Shown in pieces: positions 1 to 7,541 of a DNA stretch of 7,998 bases. The DNA is from Planctomycetaceae bacterium. GTDB taxonomy: Bacteria > Planctomycetota > Planctomycetia > Planctomycetales > Planctomycetaceae. The stretch's first letter is position 1. The number at the start of each line of letters is the position of its first letter. The notes under the pieces are model-generated. The model searched no databases. It was not told the DNA's origin and worked only from the letters and a program-made list of their open reading frames with translations. A program made the translations under genes and the position numbers. The stretch covers positions 1 through 7,998 of the forward strand of contig JAJDEK010000021.1 of assembly GCA_029259875.1 (NCBI GenBank), written 5' to 3'.

Positions 1-1917
1 GCCTGGGGTGTCCTGGCACGAGACCAGTTTCCCACCGCTGATTGGCCGCAACAACTTTTAGCGCGGTGTGCGCCTTTGTTGAGTAGAAATCTGCCACTGG
101 TGCAAGACGTACAAAATCTGGCAAAAAAAATGGACCTATCATATTTTCCAGAGTTTCAACTGCCGCAAATCGATCTCCGCCCCTCGACTGGAGACACCGA
201 AGCTCCGGTCGCTGCTCACATTCGGTTCTCACAATCAAATAACGGCATCGATTTCACCTACTTCAATGGTCCCGATCCATCGACGAAGGGCGTACGTGTG
301 TTTGAGTCAAATGGTGGAGGGGTAGCAGTTGTGGACTTCGATGGAGACGAATGGCCTGACCTATACTTTACTCAAGGGGCGGAATGGAAATCTGGTAAAA
401 GGGAGCCTTCCCCATCCAAGCATTATACCGACCGATTGTTCCGAAACTTGGGAGACTCATTTGAAGAGGTTACGGTTAAATCAGGGCTTGGGAATCAGGG
501 CTATGGACAAGGTCCGACCGTGGCCGACTTCGACAACGACGGATTTCCGGATCTCTACATCGCCAACATTGGTCGCAATCGACTTTACCACAACAACGGA
601 GATGGCACATTTGAGGACGTCACTGAAGAGTGTGGTCTTACGGGAGAGGAATGGACGGCGAGTTGTGTCGTTGTCGATCTGAATGCGGACGGACTTCCGG
701 ACCTGTTTGCTGTGAATTACCTCACCGGTCAGAATGTCTATACGGCAATCTGCCAGGGCCAGGCCTGCTCTCCCTCCGTATTCATTGGAACTCCCGATCG
801 CCTGTATTTGAACCGGGGAGATGGAACATTTAAGCTCATCCCGGGTATGACTCCCGTATCTGGAGCAAAAGGCCTGGGTGTCGTGGCGTCAAATCTGCAT
901 GATCGCGAACGACCATGCCTGTTTGTGGCCAATGATCAAACGCCAAATTTTCTGCTCCAGGCTTCAGGCACAGACGACCCCTCGGGTATTCGCATGGAAA
1001 ATAGAGGATTCATCGACGGAATCTCCCACAACGAAGATGGACTGTCAATGGCCTGTATGGGGATCGCTGCCGATGACGTGGACGGAGATGGGCGGATCGA
1101 TTTCTTTGTCACGAATTTCAAAGATGAATCTAACACTCTCTATTTGCAGGACACAGAGGGGATCTTTATTGATGCGACCAAGCAGGCTGGCCTTGCTGGT
1201 CCCAGTTGGCCGTTTGTCGGTTGGGGGACTCAATTTCTGGATGCCGACCGCGACGGTGCAGTGGATCTTGTTGTGGTGAATGGTCATGTTGATGACTATC
1301 GCAATGAGGGAGGAGAATATCAAATGCGGTCCCAGTTTTTCAAAAACACCGGGAGAGGTCGATTTACCGAACTTCTCGCGGATGATGTTGGACCGTGGTT
1401 TGAAAAAAAAATTCTAGGACGTGGATTGGCTCGGCTTGACTGGAATCGGGACGGACGAATGGATTTCGTAGTTTCCCAAATTGAAAAACCGGCTTCTCTC
1501 ATGACCAACCGGACTACAGGAAGCGGCAATTTTATCAATATACAGCTGCATGCGACTAAATCTGCCCGCGATGCCATTGGTTCCGTCGTAGAAGTATTCG
1601 CGGACGATCGGCGTTGGAAAAAACAACTTGTGGCCGGTGATGGCTATATGGCGAGTAACCAGCGGATGCTTCAATTCGGACTGGGAAAGGCTGAATCCGT
1701 TGAGAAAATCCAAATCCACTGGCCATCAGGAGGGATCACTACAATGAAAAATCTTCCGGTTGATGTCACTGTGCAGTTGGTAGAGGGAGGAACGCATTTT
1801 ACGCTCTGGCGTGGTTCAGATTTCGAAATTCCAAAGGCAGAGGTAATCTTGGAATATCAGAACAACATAGCAAATTCCAATGCGTTATTGGAGAAACGCA
1901 ATGTCCGTGAGAGATAA
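1..1917 (+). CDS. CRTAC1-like FG-GAP/VCBS repeat protein with C-terminal ASPIC/UnbV domain, 5' end outside window
   Basis: The frame is open from base 1 to the TAA at 1915-1917, giving 638 visible residues. The first in-frame alternative start (TTG at 76) has no ribosome binding site, and the residues before it (AWGVLARDQFP) match the last TPR of the downstream paralogue (AYAWCQLGVRVDP). The real start, and probably a TPR region, therefore lies upstream. Six Asp-rich FG-GAP/EF-hand-like motifs follow: DFDGDEWPD (334-360), DFDNDGFPD (526-552), DLNADGLPD (676-702), DVDGDGRID (1075-1101), DADRDGAVD (1240-1266) and DWNRDGRMD (1438-1464). Such motifs in this family bind calcium in beta-propeller blades. 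Around 1519-1800 comes an ASPIC/UnbV domain with RDAIG, AGDGYMASNQR and WPSG. No catalytic residues are recognised; a binding or adhesion role outside the cytoplasm is inferred. The 3' end overlaps the next gene by 17 nt, so the two are probably co-transcribed and translationally coupled. Family assignment is firm; function is not. Confidence 0.9.
   Translation, partial: AWGVLARDQFPTADWPQQLLARCAPLLSRNLPLVQDVQNLAKKMDLSYFPEFQLPQIDLRPSTGDTEAPVAAHIRFSQSNNGIDFTYFNGPDPSTKGVRVFESNGGGVAVVDFDGDEWPDLYFTQGAEWKSGKREPSPSKHYTDRLFRNLGDSFEEVTVKSGLGNQGYGQGPTVADFDNDGFPDLYIANIGRNRLYHNNGDGTFEDVTEECGLTGEEWTASCVVVDLNADGLPDLFAVNYLTGQNVYTAICQGQACSPSVFIGTPDRLYLNRGDGTFKLIPGMTPVSGAKGLGVVASNLHDRERPCLFVANDQTPNFLLQASGTDDPSGIRMENRGFIDGISHNEDGLSMACMGIAADDVDGDGRIDFFVTNFKDESNTLYLQDTEGIFIDATKQAGLAGPSWPFVGWGTQFLDADRDGAVDLVVVNGHVDDYRNEGGEYQMRSQFFKNTGRGRFTELLADDVGPWFEKKILGRGLARLDWNRDGRMDFVVSQIEKPASLMTNRTTGSGNFINIQLHATKSARDAIGSVVEVFADDRRWKKQLVAGDGYMASNQRMLQFGLGKAESVEKIQIHWPSGGITTMKNLPVDVTVQLVEGGTHFTLWRGSDFEIPKAEVILEYQNNIANSNALLEKRNVRER
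1890..1894 (+). promoter_or_regulatory. Shine-Dalgarno site selecting the ATG at 1901
   Basis: GGAGA lies 6 nt before the ATG at 1901, inside the last codons of the upstream gene. The in-frame ATG at 1880 has no purine-rich site in front of it (AGCAAATTCCA), so 1901 is the better start. Ribosomes ending the upstream gene at 1917 would be well placed to restart here. Confidence 0.65.
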
Positions 1918-4915
1918 CGGTTCAGTTCCACAATCTCAAGCGAATCGATGGTTGGTTTTGCTAGGTGTCGCTTTGCTTATTTTCATAGGATGTGGATGGG
2001 GAGTATGGTATCAAGTCGGACGATCAGATTTTCGTACGGAACAATTGATGAAGCAGGCTCGACTTGATTACTCTCTGGGAAGAGAGCAGCAGGCAGAGAA
2101 AAATGCTGCTAAAGTTCTCGAACTCAATCCCAGTCTTGATGAAGCGGCATTCCTCGCGGCTGAGTGCGCCGTATCACAAAATAAGTATCAAGATGCCCTC
2201 GATTACTTAAAACAATTACAAACATCGAAAACAGCTACGCTAGTTCGTGTAGCGTTATTCACGGCTAAATTGCAGCATTATCAACTCAATCGTTTTTCCG
2301 ATGCGGAACGGTCTTACCGTGTTGTTCTTGATCTCGATCCGGAAAATGTTCAAGCCAATTCCAATCTCGCGAGGCTTCTTGGATTATGTGGGCGGCGGCG
2401 TGAGGCAATTCCCCATGTTTTGAATCTAATTCGTCAAGGAGTGGAAACGGATCTGCTATTGCTTCTTGCTCGAGAATCAGGAGTCATTAATGATCTAGAG
2501 GCTCTCAAGAGGGCGCACGCAACAGTTCCCGACGATGCGAATCCCCTACTTGGTCTCGCTTGGCATGCCGCAGAGAACGAACAAACCGAACGTGCCATTC
2601 AATTACTTCAAGATGCGATAGAACGACAACCTGATCTCGTTGCCGCCCATGTTGCGCTAGGGCGTCAACTGTTGATTGCAGGCCGGTATAGTGAACTGAT
2701 AGTTTGGGAAAAACAGATTCCGCCGGAAGCAGATGAATATTCAGAAACTTGGCTCCTTCGCGCACAAATCGCTGAGAAAGACGATTTGAAAGAAGCGGCG
2801 ATTCGTTGTTATTGGGAAGCGGCTCTACGCGCCCCAGAATCAAAACTTCCCAATTTTCGTCTCGCAAATCTTCTCGACGAAATAGGAGACACCAAAACGG
2901 CTGAAAAATTTGCAAAACACGTCGTTCGACTTCAAGAATTGAATGTAGTTCAGGATCGGATTTTTTCAACGAGTGACAATGCGAGTATCGAACCGGCATT
3001 GGAATTGGCGAGAAGTTACGAAACAACCGGCCGCATTTGGGAAGCATATGCTTGGTGCCAACTGGGGGTTCGAGTTGATCCAGCACATCAAAATGCTCAG
3101 CGTTATCTGGAAGAACTGCGAGCACAACTCGAGGGAACTCCCTTGCGTTTGACTGTCAACAGTGCGAATGTTGCAGAGTCTGTAGACTTTTCGACATATC
3201 CTCTTCCTCGTTTTCGAGAGATCTCAACTTCACTAGACAAAGTTCGTTTAGACAAGCCAAAAACGATGTCTTTTCGAGACGATGCTGAAGCAAGTGGTCT
3301 ACTTTTTCAGTACTTTAACGGGACCCAGGGACGCCCCACTCGGAGAATGTTTGAGTTTACGGGCGGCGGTATTGGTGTCCTTGACTTTGATATGGATGGT
3401 TACTCCGATATCTACTTCACACAAGGGGGCTCTTGGCCGCCCGACAAGCATGTCAATCATGACTCTGATTGTCTCTTTAGAAATTGTGAAGCGATTCAGT
3501 TTGAAGATGTGACCAACGGTGTGGGCATTCGCGAAAGTGGCTTTGGACAGGGAGTCGCCGTCGGGGACGTGAACTCAGACGGGTTTCCAGATCTCTACGT
3601 GGCTAACATTGGAGCCAATTATTTGTGGATGAACAATGGCGATGGCACGTTTTCAGACGCCACTCCAGCGGCAGGAGTTGGCGGCAACCAGTGGACAACG
3701 AGTTGCGTGCTGGCTGATCTTAACAGTGACGGGCTGACAGACATCTACGCAGTGAATTATTTAACCGCGGATGATGTTTTTGAACGTATTTGCAAACATG
3801 CTGACGGATCTCCACGTGCATGTTTACCGTTTCACTTCCAAGGAGAGACAGATCGCTTATGGCTTAATGATGGAAACGACCACTTTACGGATACGACAAA
3901 GGACTTTCTCTCTGTAGAACCGAGCGGGAAAGGACTCGGCGTTGCTGTGTGGGACGCGTATGGATCTGGACAACTGAGTCTCCTCGTTGCAAATGATACC
4001 GTACCAAACTTTTTTTTTGTGAACGAGTCCGATGGTGACCATCAGCCCCATTTGCAAGAGCGGGGAATCGCAGCCGGTCTCGCCCTTAATGAGGATGGAA
4101 AGGCCGAGGGATGTATGGGGATCAGTCTCGGTGATCTCGATGACGATGGGCAATTGGATGTCCATATTACGAACTTCTTCGGTGAGTCAAATACTTTCTA
4201 CGTGAATTCGTCGATAGGATTTTACGAAGATCGCACCCGTATGCTGGACCTGCATTCTCCCACAATGAACGTTCTCGGGTTTGGAACACAATTTCTAGAC
4301 ATGGATCTCGACGGACGTCTTGAGTTATTCGTGTCGAATGGGCACGTTGATGACTTGCGCCAACAGGGGCGACCATACAAAATGCTACCGCATCTGTTTC
4401 AATGGAATGGACAGCGATTTCTGAAAGTCGATGCCACCGTTTTGGGTTCGTATTTTCAGAAACAAAGATTGGGACGATCTGTCGCAAGAATTGATTGGAA
4501 TCGGGATGGTCGAAACGATCTTATTGTCGGTCACCTTGATGGTAGCTCGGCTCTTTTGACAAACACGAGTGTTCCTGCAGGACGTTTTCTGTCACTCAGA
4601 TTATTCGGAGTGGAGTCAAATCGAGATGCTATCGGAACAACGATTCAAGTTCGAATCAACAACAAGACGATTATGCGTCAGCTCACCGCGGGGGACGGGT
4701 ACCAAGCGAGTAACGAGCGTCGTCTCATTGTCGGTGTGGGAGATGCGAAACAAATCGACGAATTGGTTGTCCGCTGGCTTTCGGGCAAAGTGCAGAAATT
4801 CAAAAACGTCTCAGTTTCCCAAGAATTCTGGCTTGTGGAAGGGGGAAAGCTCATTTCAAATGCGTCTGACCTTCCGGTTCGGGCGAATGCAGTAGATAGA
4901 AATAAGCTTCAATAA
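1901..4915 (+). CDS. Membrane-anchored TPR / FG-GAP (VCBS) / ASPIC-UnbV protein, CRTAC1 family
   Basis: This is a 1004-residue protein counted from ATG 1901; starting at 1880 would add 7 residues. Residues about 17-37 form one hydrophobic segment (WLVLLGVALLIFIGCGWGVW), acting as a signal anchor or lipoprotein signal. Residues about 47-410 hold roughly nine TPR-like helical pairs, with typical ends such as VLELNPSLDEA, VVLDLDPENVQANSNLA and AIERQPDLVAAHVALG; TPRs usually bind proteins. From about 455 the FG-GAP/VCBS region carries six Asp motifs at residues 495, 556, 606, 745, 800 and 865 (DFDMDGYSD, DVNSDGFPD, DLNSDGLTD, DLDDDGQLD, DMDLDGRLE, DWNRDGRND). The fifth ends in Glu. Residues about 894-990 are an ASPIC/UnbV domain with RDAIG and AGDGYQASNERR; the usual WPSG reads WLSG. 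The motifs match the upstream gene in order and near-equal spacing, so the two are paralogues. An extracytoplasmic scaffold or ligand-binding role is inferred; no enzyme signature is seen. Confidence 0.92.
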   Translation: MSVRDNGSVPQSQANRWLVLLGVALLIFIGCGWGVWYQVGRSDFRTEQLMKQARLDYSLGREQQAEKNAAKVLELNPSLDEAAFLAAECAVSQNKYQDALDYLKQLQTSKTATLVRVALFTAKLQHYQLNRFSDAERSYRVVLDLDPENVQANSNLARLLGLCGRRREAIPHVLNLIRQGVETDLLLLLARESGVINDLEALKRAHATVPDDANPLLGLAWHAAENEQTERAIQLLQDAIERQPDLVAAHVALGRQLLIAGRYSELIVWEKQIPPEADEYSETWLLRAQIAEKDDLKEAAIRCYWEAALRAPESKLPNFRLANLLDEIGDTKTAEKFAKHVVRLQELNVVQDRIFSTSDNASIEPALELARSYETTGRIWEAYAWCQLGVRVDPAHQNAQRYLEELRAQLEGTPLRLTVNSANVAESVDFSTYPLPRFREISTSLDKVRLDKPKTMSFRDDAEASGLLFQYFNGTQGRPTRRMFEFTGGGIGVLDFDMDGYSDIYFTQGGSWPPDKHVNHDSDCLFRNCEAIQFEDVTNGVGIRESGFGQGVAVGDVNSDGFPDLYVANIGANYLWMNNGDGTFSDATPAAGVGGNQWTTSCVLADLNSDGLTDIYAVNYLTADDVFERICKHADGSPRACLPFHFQGETDRLWLNDGNDHFTDTTKDFLSVEPSGKGLGVAVWDAYGSGQLSLLVANDTVPNFFFVNESDGDHQPHLQERGIAAGLALNEDGKAEGCMGISLGDLDDDGQLDVHITNFFGESNTFYVNSSIGFYEDRTRMLDLHSPTMNVLGFGTQFLDMDLDGRLELFVSNGHVDDLRQQGRPYKMLPHLFQWNGQRFLKVDATVLGSYFQKQRLGRSVARIDWNRDGRNDLIVGHLDGSSALLTNTSVPAGRFLSLRLFGVESNRDAIGTTIQVRINNKTIMRQLTAGDGYQASNERRLIVGVGDAKQIDELVVRWLSGKVQKFKNVSVSQEFWLVEGGKLISNASDLPVRANAVDRNKLQ
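1949..2011 (+). other. N-terminal membrane segment with lipobox-like cysteine
   Basis: About 21 mostly apolar residues (17-37 of the protein started at 1901) follow a short polar N-terminus with Arg4 and Arg16. Cys31 sits in IFIGC, which fits the relaxed bacterial lipobox pattern, but hydrophobic and aromatic residues continue after it (GWGVW), as expected of an uncleaved signal anchor. Either reading places the TPR and propeller parts outside the cytoplasm. Confidence 0.7.
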
Positions 4916-4979
4916 CACGATCCAAAGATCTGTCATCCAGGCCGATTTACTGCAATTGTGTTCTTGACTTGATATTACA
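4916..4979. other. Convergent intergenic spacer, no clear terminator
   Basis: These 64 bases separate the stop codons of two convergent genes. The only inverted repeat I find is GATC-CAAA-GATC at 4919-4930, a 4-bp stem with no following T-run, too weak to call an intrinsic terminator in either direction. No small ORF or RNA gene is evident. Confidence 0.6.
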
Positions 4980-7535
4980 TTACTTTTTGTCTGCTGGTTT
5001 CTTGACATTGACTGTGATCAAGTCTGACCAAACGGCAAATTTATTACTTTTTGCAGATGCTTTTGATTCGGTTGATTTTGCGATTGCCGCTACTTGCGTT
5101 TTCACTTTTTCTGCCTGAACGAGTTTATCCGCCGCCGCTTTAGACGCTTTGACGGCTGTATCATAATCTGCTTGTGCCTTTTTCAGTTTCGCTTCAAAAT
5201 CAGATTTTGAACCAGCTTGTGCTGCATTTTGTTTAGCTTGATCAAGCATGTTCTTCGTTTTGTTGACGGATGTTTTTGTACGATCTACATCAGACTTAAC
5301 TTGTACAATCAAGTTTTCTATGCGTTTTAATTCGGCGGCTGCCTTGTTACTGGCTGGTAGATTATGACGGTATTGAGTGACACCGACTCCCAACAATGCA
5401 AACTGATAACGCCCCGGTTCCGCTTTAAAATTACCGTTTGGTTTAAAGTCAATAACCAGTTTTCTCTCAGTCTCTTTCTCTGCGATGTTGACTGTGGGGG
5501 GGCTGCGTAACATACCGAATAGACCATGGGGTTCGATTGTCAGGTTTCCCGTCCGCGTACCGTTGTCGATGATTTTGATGGGGATTTCAAGCTTTTGATT
5601 GAGTTCGACCGTCCATTCTTTTTTTTCCGCAGTCGCGAGAATCACAGGTGCTTGTTCTTGTTCATTCACGGAAAGGGGCGTGCGTGTGGTAAGTCTGGAA
5701 CGGACTCTGATTGCATCCGAAAAAACGTGCCCCCAGATCAGGGAAGCAAACTTTGCTTCACGGACAATTTGTTGATTAGGGATCTGAGCTTTTCCTACGA
5801 TTTTAATCTCGCCTGCCCAGGTTTTAGCTGAGGGATCAGCGGAAATAACCAGAATCCCACGATCTGTTTTTTCACTGAGGGTCAAAGGCTGTGCCGTGAC
5901 TCCCTTTGGTAAATTTTCTGCGGTAACCACGATATCGCCTGTAAATCCATCTTCGCGTGGTGCGACAATACGGACGCCCCATTTGGCACCCTGTCTTAAA
6001 AGCGGTGTCACAGAGTAACCCGTTCGATTAGATGGTAAGGGGCGTTCGGTGGTCGCAATCAGTTGGAAATCTGGTTTAGGTTCTCGAATGGCCAGACGAT
6101 AAATATCAACAGGACCACCTCCACCAAACTGATTAAGTACCGTTACCGCATAGTCACCAGCATGCTCTGCTACGAACGAAACGGTGGCATCATTCGAGTC
6201 AAGATTGATCGCACTTTTGTTATGAACACTGAAAAAAGAGGGCAGGTCATCATTCTCAGCTATTTTTTTTAGAGTTTCCACTCCCTCTTTTGATCGCAAA
6301 ATCTGGTGGACTTCCAAAGCAGGATCGACTTGAGACTTCATTCGATCCGAGATGACTTCGATATAATAGGTCTTTCCTTTTTCGGTACGAAATCGGAAGA
6401 CATCTTCATCATTAGGTTCATCAAACCGTCCAGCGATTTCTACTGGTAGTGTAACCTCTTGTTGATTTAGATGAGATGATTCGATAACAACAGGCCCGGT
6501 TGCAAAACCAATCTTAACTGAATTGGAATTCTTAAGTTGAAACTCCGTGACACGTAATAGACTCTGCCTAGGCGTTCCGGGCTGAAAACTGGTAGGGAGA
6601 GTAGGCACATCGGGCATTCGAATTTCGACTTCGAGCGATTCTAATTGTTGGCCTTTGAGAGTAACGGAGTTTCCTAAACTACCACCGGGTAAATTTCGCC
6701 CATATACTGTGTATGTATTTCTCGAACCTGGTTCTCCTGCGGGAGGGAAGACAAAATCAATATGCGGTTTGTCAGAAATGCTCAATCGATAAAAATGATC
6801 TGATCCCCCTCGGTAAAGAATATCGGAAATCGCCAGATAAAATTCGCCATCTTGTTTCGAATTGACTTCGATGAAAGGATCGCGACCGTACCAGTCCCGG
6901 TTACGATTTACTTCACGGCCTTTTGAATCATAAACAATGATCTGGCCATCCATTTTCGAATCAATCCGCTCAGCCAGAATTTCGATTAAAATTCGTTGAC
7001 CAGCAGTTGCTTTGAATTTGTACCAGTCGATTCCCCGTGAAGAGACACTGCCTGTAATCACAGAGTTCACATCAGCAGGCATCGCTGTTTCTCTGGTAGC
7101 ATGATTTCCTGATTCGGTGACTTCGAGACTATCAGAGGCAGCCACGACAAAAGGCCTGGCTGTAGAGAACCCAAAGTAAGAAACAGCGCGTGCTTCATAG
7201 ATTCCAGTGGGAACATTCGGGGCTACTGTAACATTGAATTTTGAACCTTGAATGCGCGCTTTCGGAAAGAATTCGTCTGTAGGTAATAAGACTGGTTTCG
7301 CCGTGATGCCTGGGTGAGTAAAGCGGAGTTCAGTAGTATCATCCAGATTCGTCCCGATGATGGTCACTTCTATGCTTTTCCCTGCGGGGGCAGAAAACGG
7401 CTGTATCCGTCGTAAATCAGCTGTTGGTAGCTGTGCGAAAACTGTCTGTTGGCATGACAGAACTACCATCAACATTGAGAAATAACGAGCGCCATATTTC
7501 GTCAGTTTTATCGCATTCATTTTGAATTCATTCAT
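4980..7535 (-). CDS. Secreted PPC-domain protein with IPT-like domains and C-terminal coiled coil
   Basis: This is an 851-residue exported protein. A signal peptide spans residues 1-34, with cleavage expected after VFA and before QLPTAD. Residues about 40-132 resemble an IPT/TIG-like beta domain (IQPFSAPAGKSIEVTIIGTNL). Residues about 155-254 form the first PPC domain (SRGIDWYKFKATAGQRILIE, then DGEFYLAISDILYRGG). Residues about 257-300 look like a second IPT-like unit. Residues about 362-484 form the second PPC domain (DVFRFRTEKGKTYYIEVIS, then AGDYAVTVLNQFGGGG). Residues about 489-720 are beta-rich, probably Ig-like. Residues about 731-823 are a Lys/Ala-rich coiled coil, followed by a short strand-like tail. 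PPC domains are non-catalytic beta sandwiches common in planctomycete exported proteins. The start lies 6 nt after the stop of the DUF1553 gene, so the two form one transcription unit. Neither ATG 7535 nor in-frame ATG 7520 has a good ribosome binding site; coupling to the upstream gene probably drives initiation. The molecular role is unknown; binding or assembly at the cell surface is inferred. Confidence 0.9.
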   Translation of the reverse strand: MNEFKMNAIKLTKYGARYFSMLMVVLSCQQTVFAQLPTADLRRIQPFSAPAGKSIEVTIIGTNLDDTTELRFTHPGITAKPVLLPTDEFFPKARIQGSKFNVTVAPNVPTGIYEARAVSYFGFSTARPFVVAASDSLEVTESGNHATRETAMPADVNSVITGSVSSRGIDWYKFKATAGQRILIEILAERIDSKMDGQIIVYDSKGREVNRNRDWYGRDPFIEVNSKQDGEFYLAISDILYRGGSDHFYRLSISDKPHIDFVFPPAGEPGSRNTYTVYGRNLPGGSLGNSVTLKGQQLESLEVEIRMPDVPTLPTSFQPGTPRQSLLRVTEFQLKNSNSVKIGFATGPVVIESSHLNQQEVTLPVEIAGRFDEPNDEDVFRFRTEKGKTYYIEVISDRMKSQVDPALEVHQILRSKEGVETLKKIAENDDLPSFFSVHNKSAINLDSNDATVSFVAEHAGDYAVTVLNQFGGGGPVDIYRLAIREPKPDFQLIATTERPLPSNRTGYSVTPLLRQGAKWGVRIVAPREDGFTGDIVVTAENLPKGVTAQPLTLSEKTDRGILVISADPSAKTWAGEIKIVGKAQIPNQQIVREAKFASLIWGHVFSDAIRVRSRLTTRTPLSVNEQEQAPVILATAEKKEWTVELNQKLEIPIKIIDNGTRTGNLTIEPHGLFGMLRSPPTVNIAEKETERKLVIDFKPNGNFKAEPGRYQFALLGVGVTQYRHNLPASNKAAAELKRIENLIVQVKSDVDRTKTSVNKTKNMLDQAKQNAAQAGSKSDFEAKLKKAQADYDTAVKASKAAADKLVQAEKVKTQVAAIAKSTESKASAKSNKFAVWSDLITVNVKKPADKK
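5067..5345 (-). other. Predicted coiled coil inserted before the last strand of the PPC protein
   Basis: Residues about 731-823 are almost free of Pro and Gly and rich in Lys, Ala, Glu, Asp and Gln (for example ELKRIENLIVQVKSDVDRTK), with hydrophobics spaced like heptads. They break near AGSKSD, suggesting an antiparallel helical hairpin. A beta-like stretch (QFALLGVGVTQYRHN) precedes it and another (FAVWSDLITVNVK) follows, so the helices seem inserted in a loop of the final beta domain. Confidence 0.7.
7434..7535 (-). other. Signal peptide of the PPC-domain protein
   Basis: Residues 1-34 have a basic N-region (K5, K10, K13, R17), a hydrophobic core (YFSMLMVVLSC) and the type I cleavage context TVFA before Gln35. 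VVLSC also fits a lipobox at Cys28, so a lipoprotein signal cannot be excluded. The VFA-Q site, placed directly before the first conserved domain, is the more likely one. Confidence 0.75.
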
Positions 7536-7541
7536 TGCATT

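Noticed and set aside
76..78. TTG as the start of the first gene
   Set aside because: The frame is open to the window edge, no ribosome binding site precedes it, and residues before it resemble the paralogue.
2505..3125. A 206-codon open frame on the - strand inside the TPR region
   Set aside because: It lies wholly antisense to a well-supported gene, has no recognisable domain or ribosome binding site, and its composition (scattered Arg, His, Pro) looks like a shadow of the coding strand.
4919..4930. GATC-CAAA-GATC hairpin as a terminator
   Set aside because: The stem is only 4 bp, outer bases do not pair, and no T-run follows on either strand.
5526..5831. A 101-codon + strand frame within the PPC gene
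   Set aside because: It is antisense to a conserved domain protein, with no family resemblance and no start signal.
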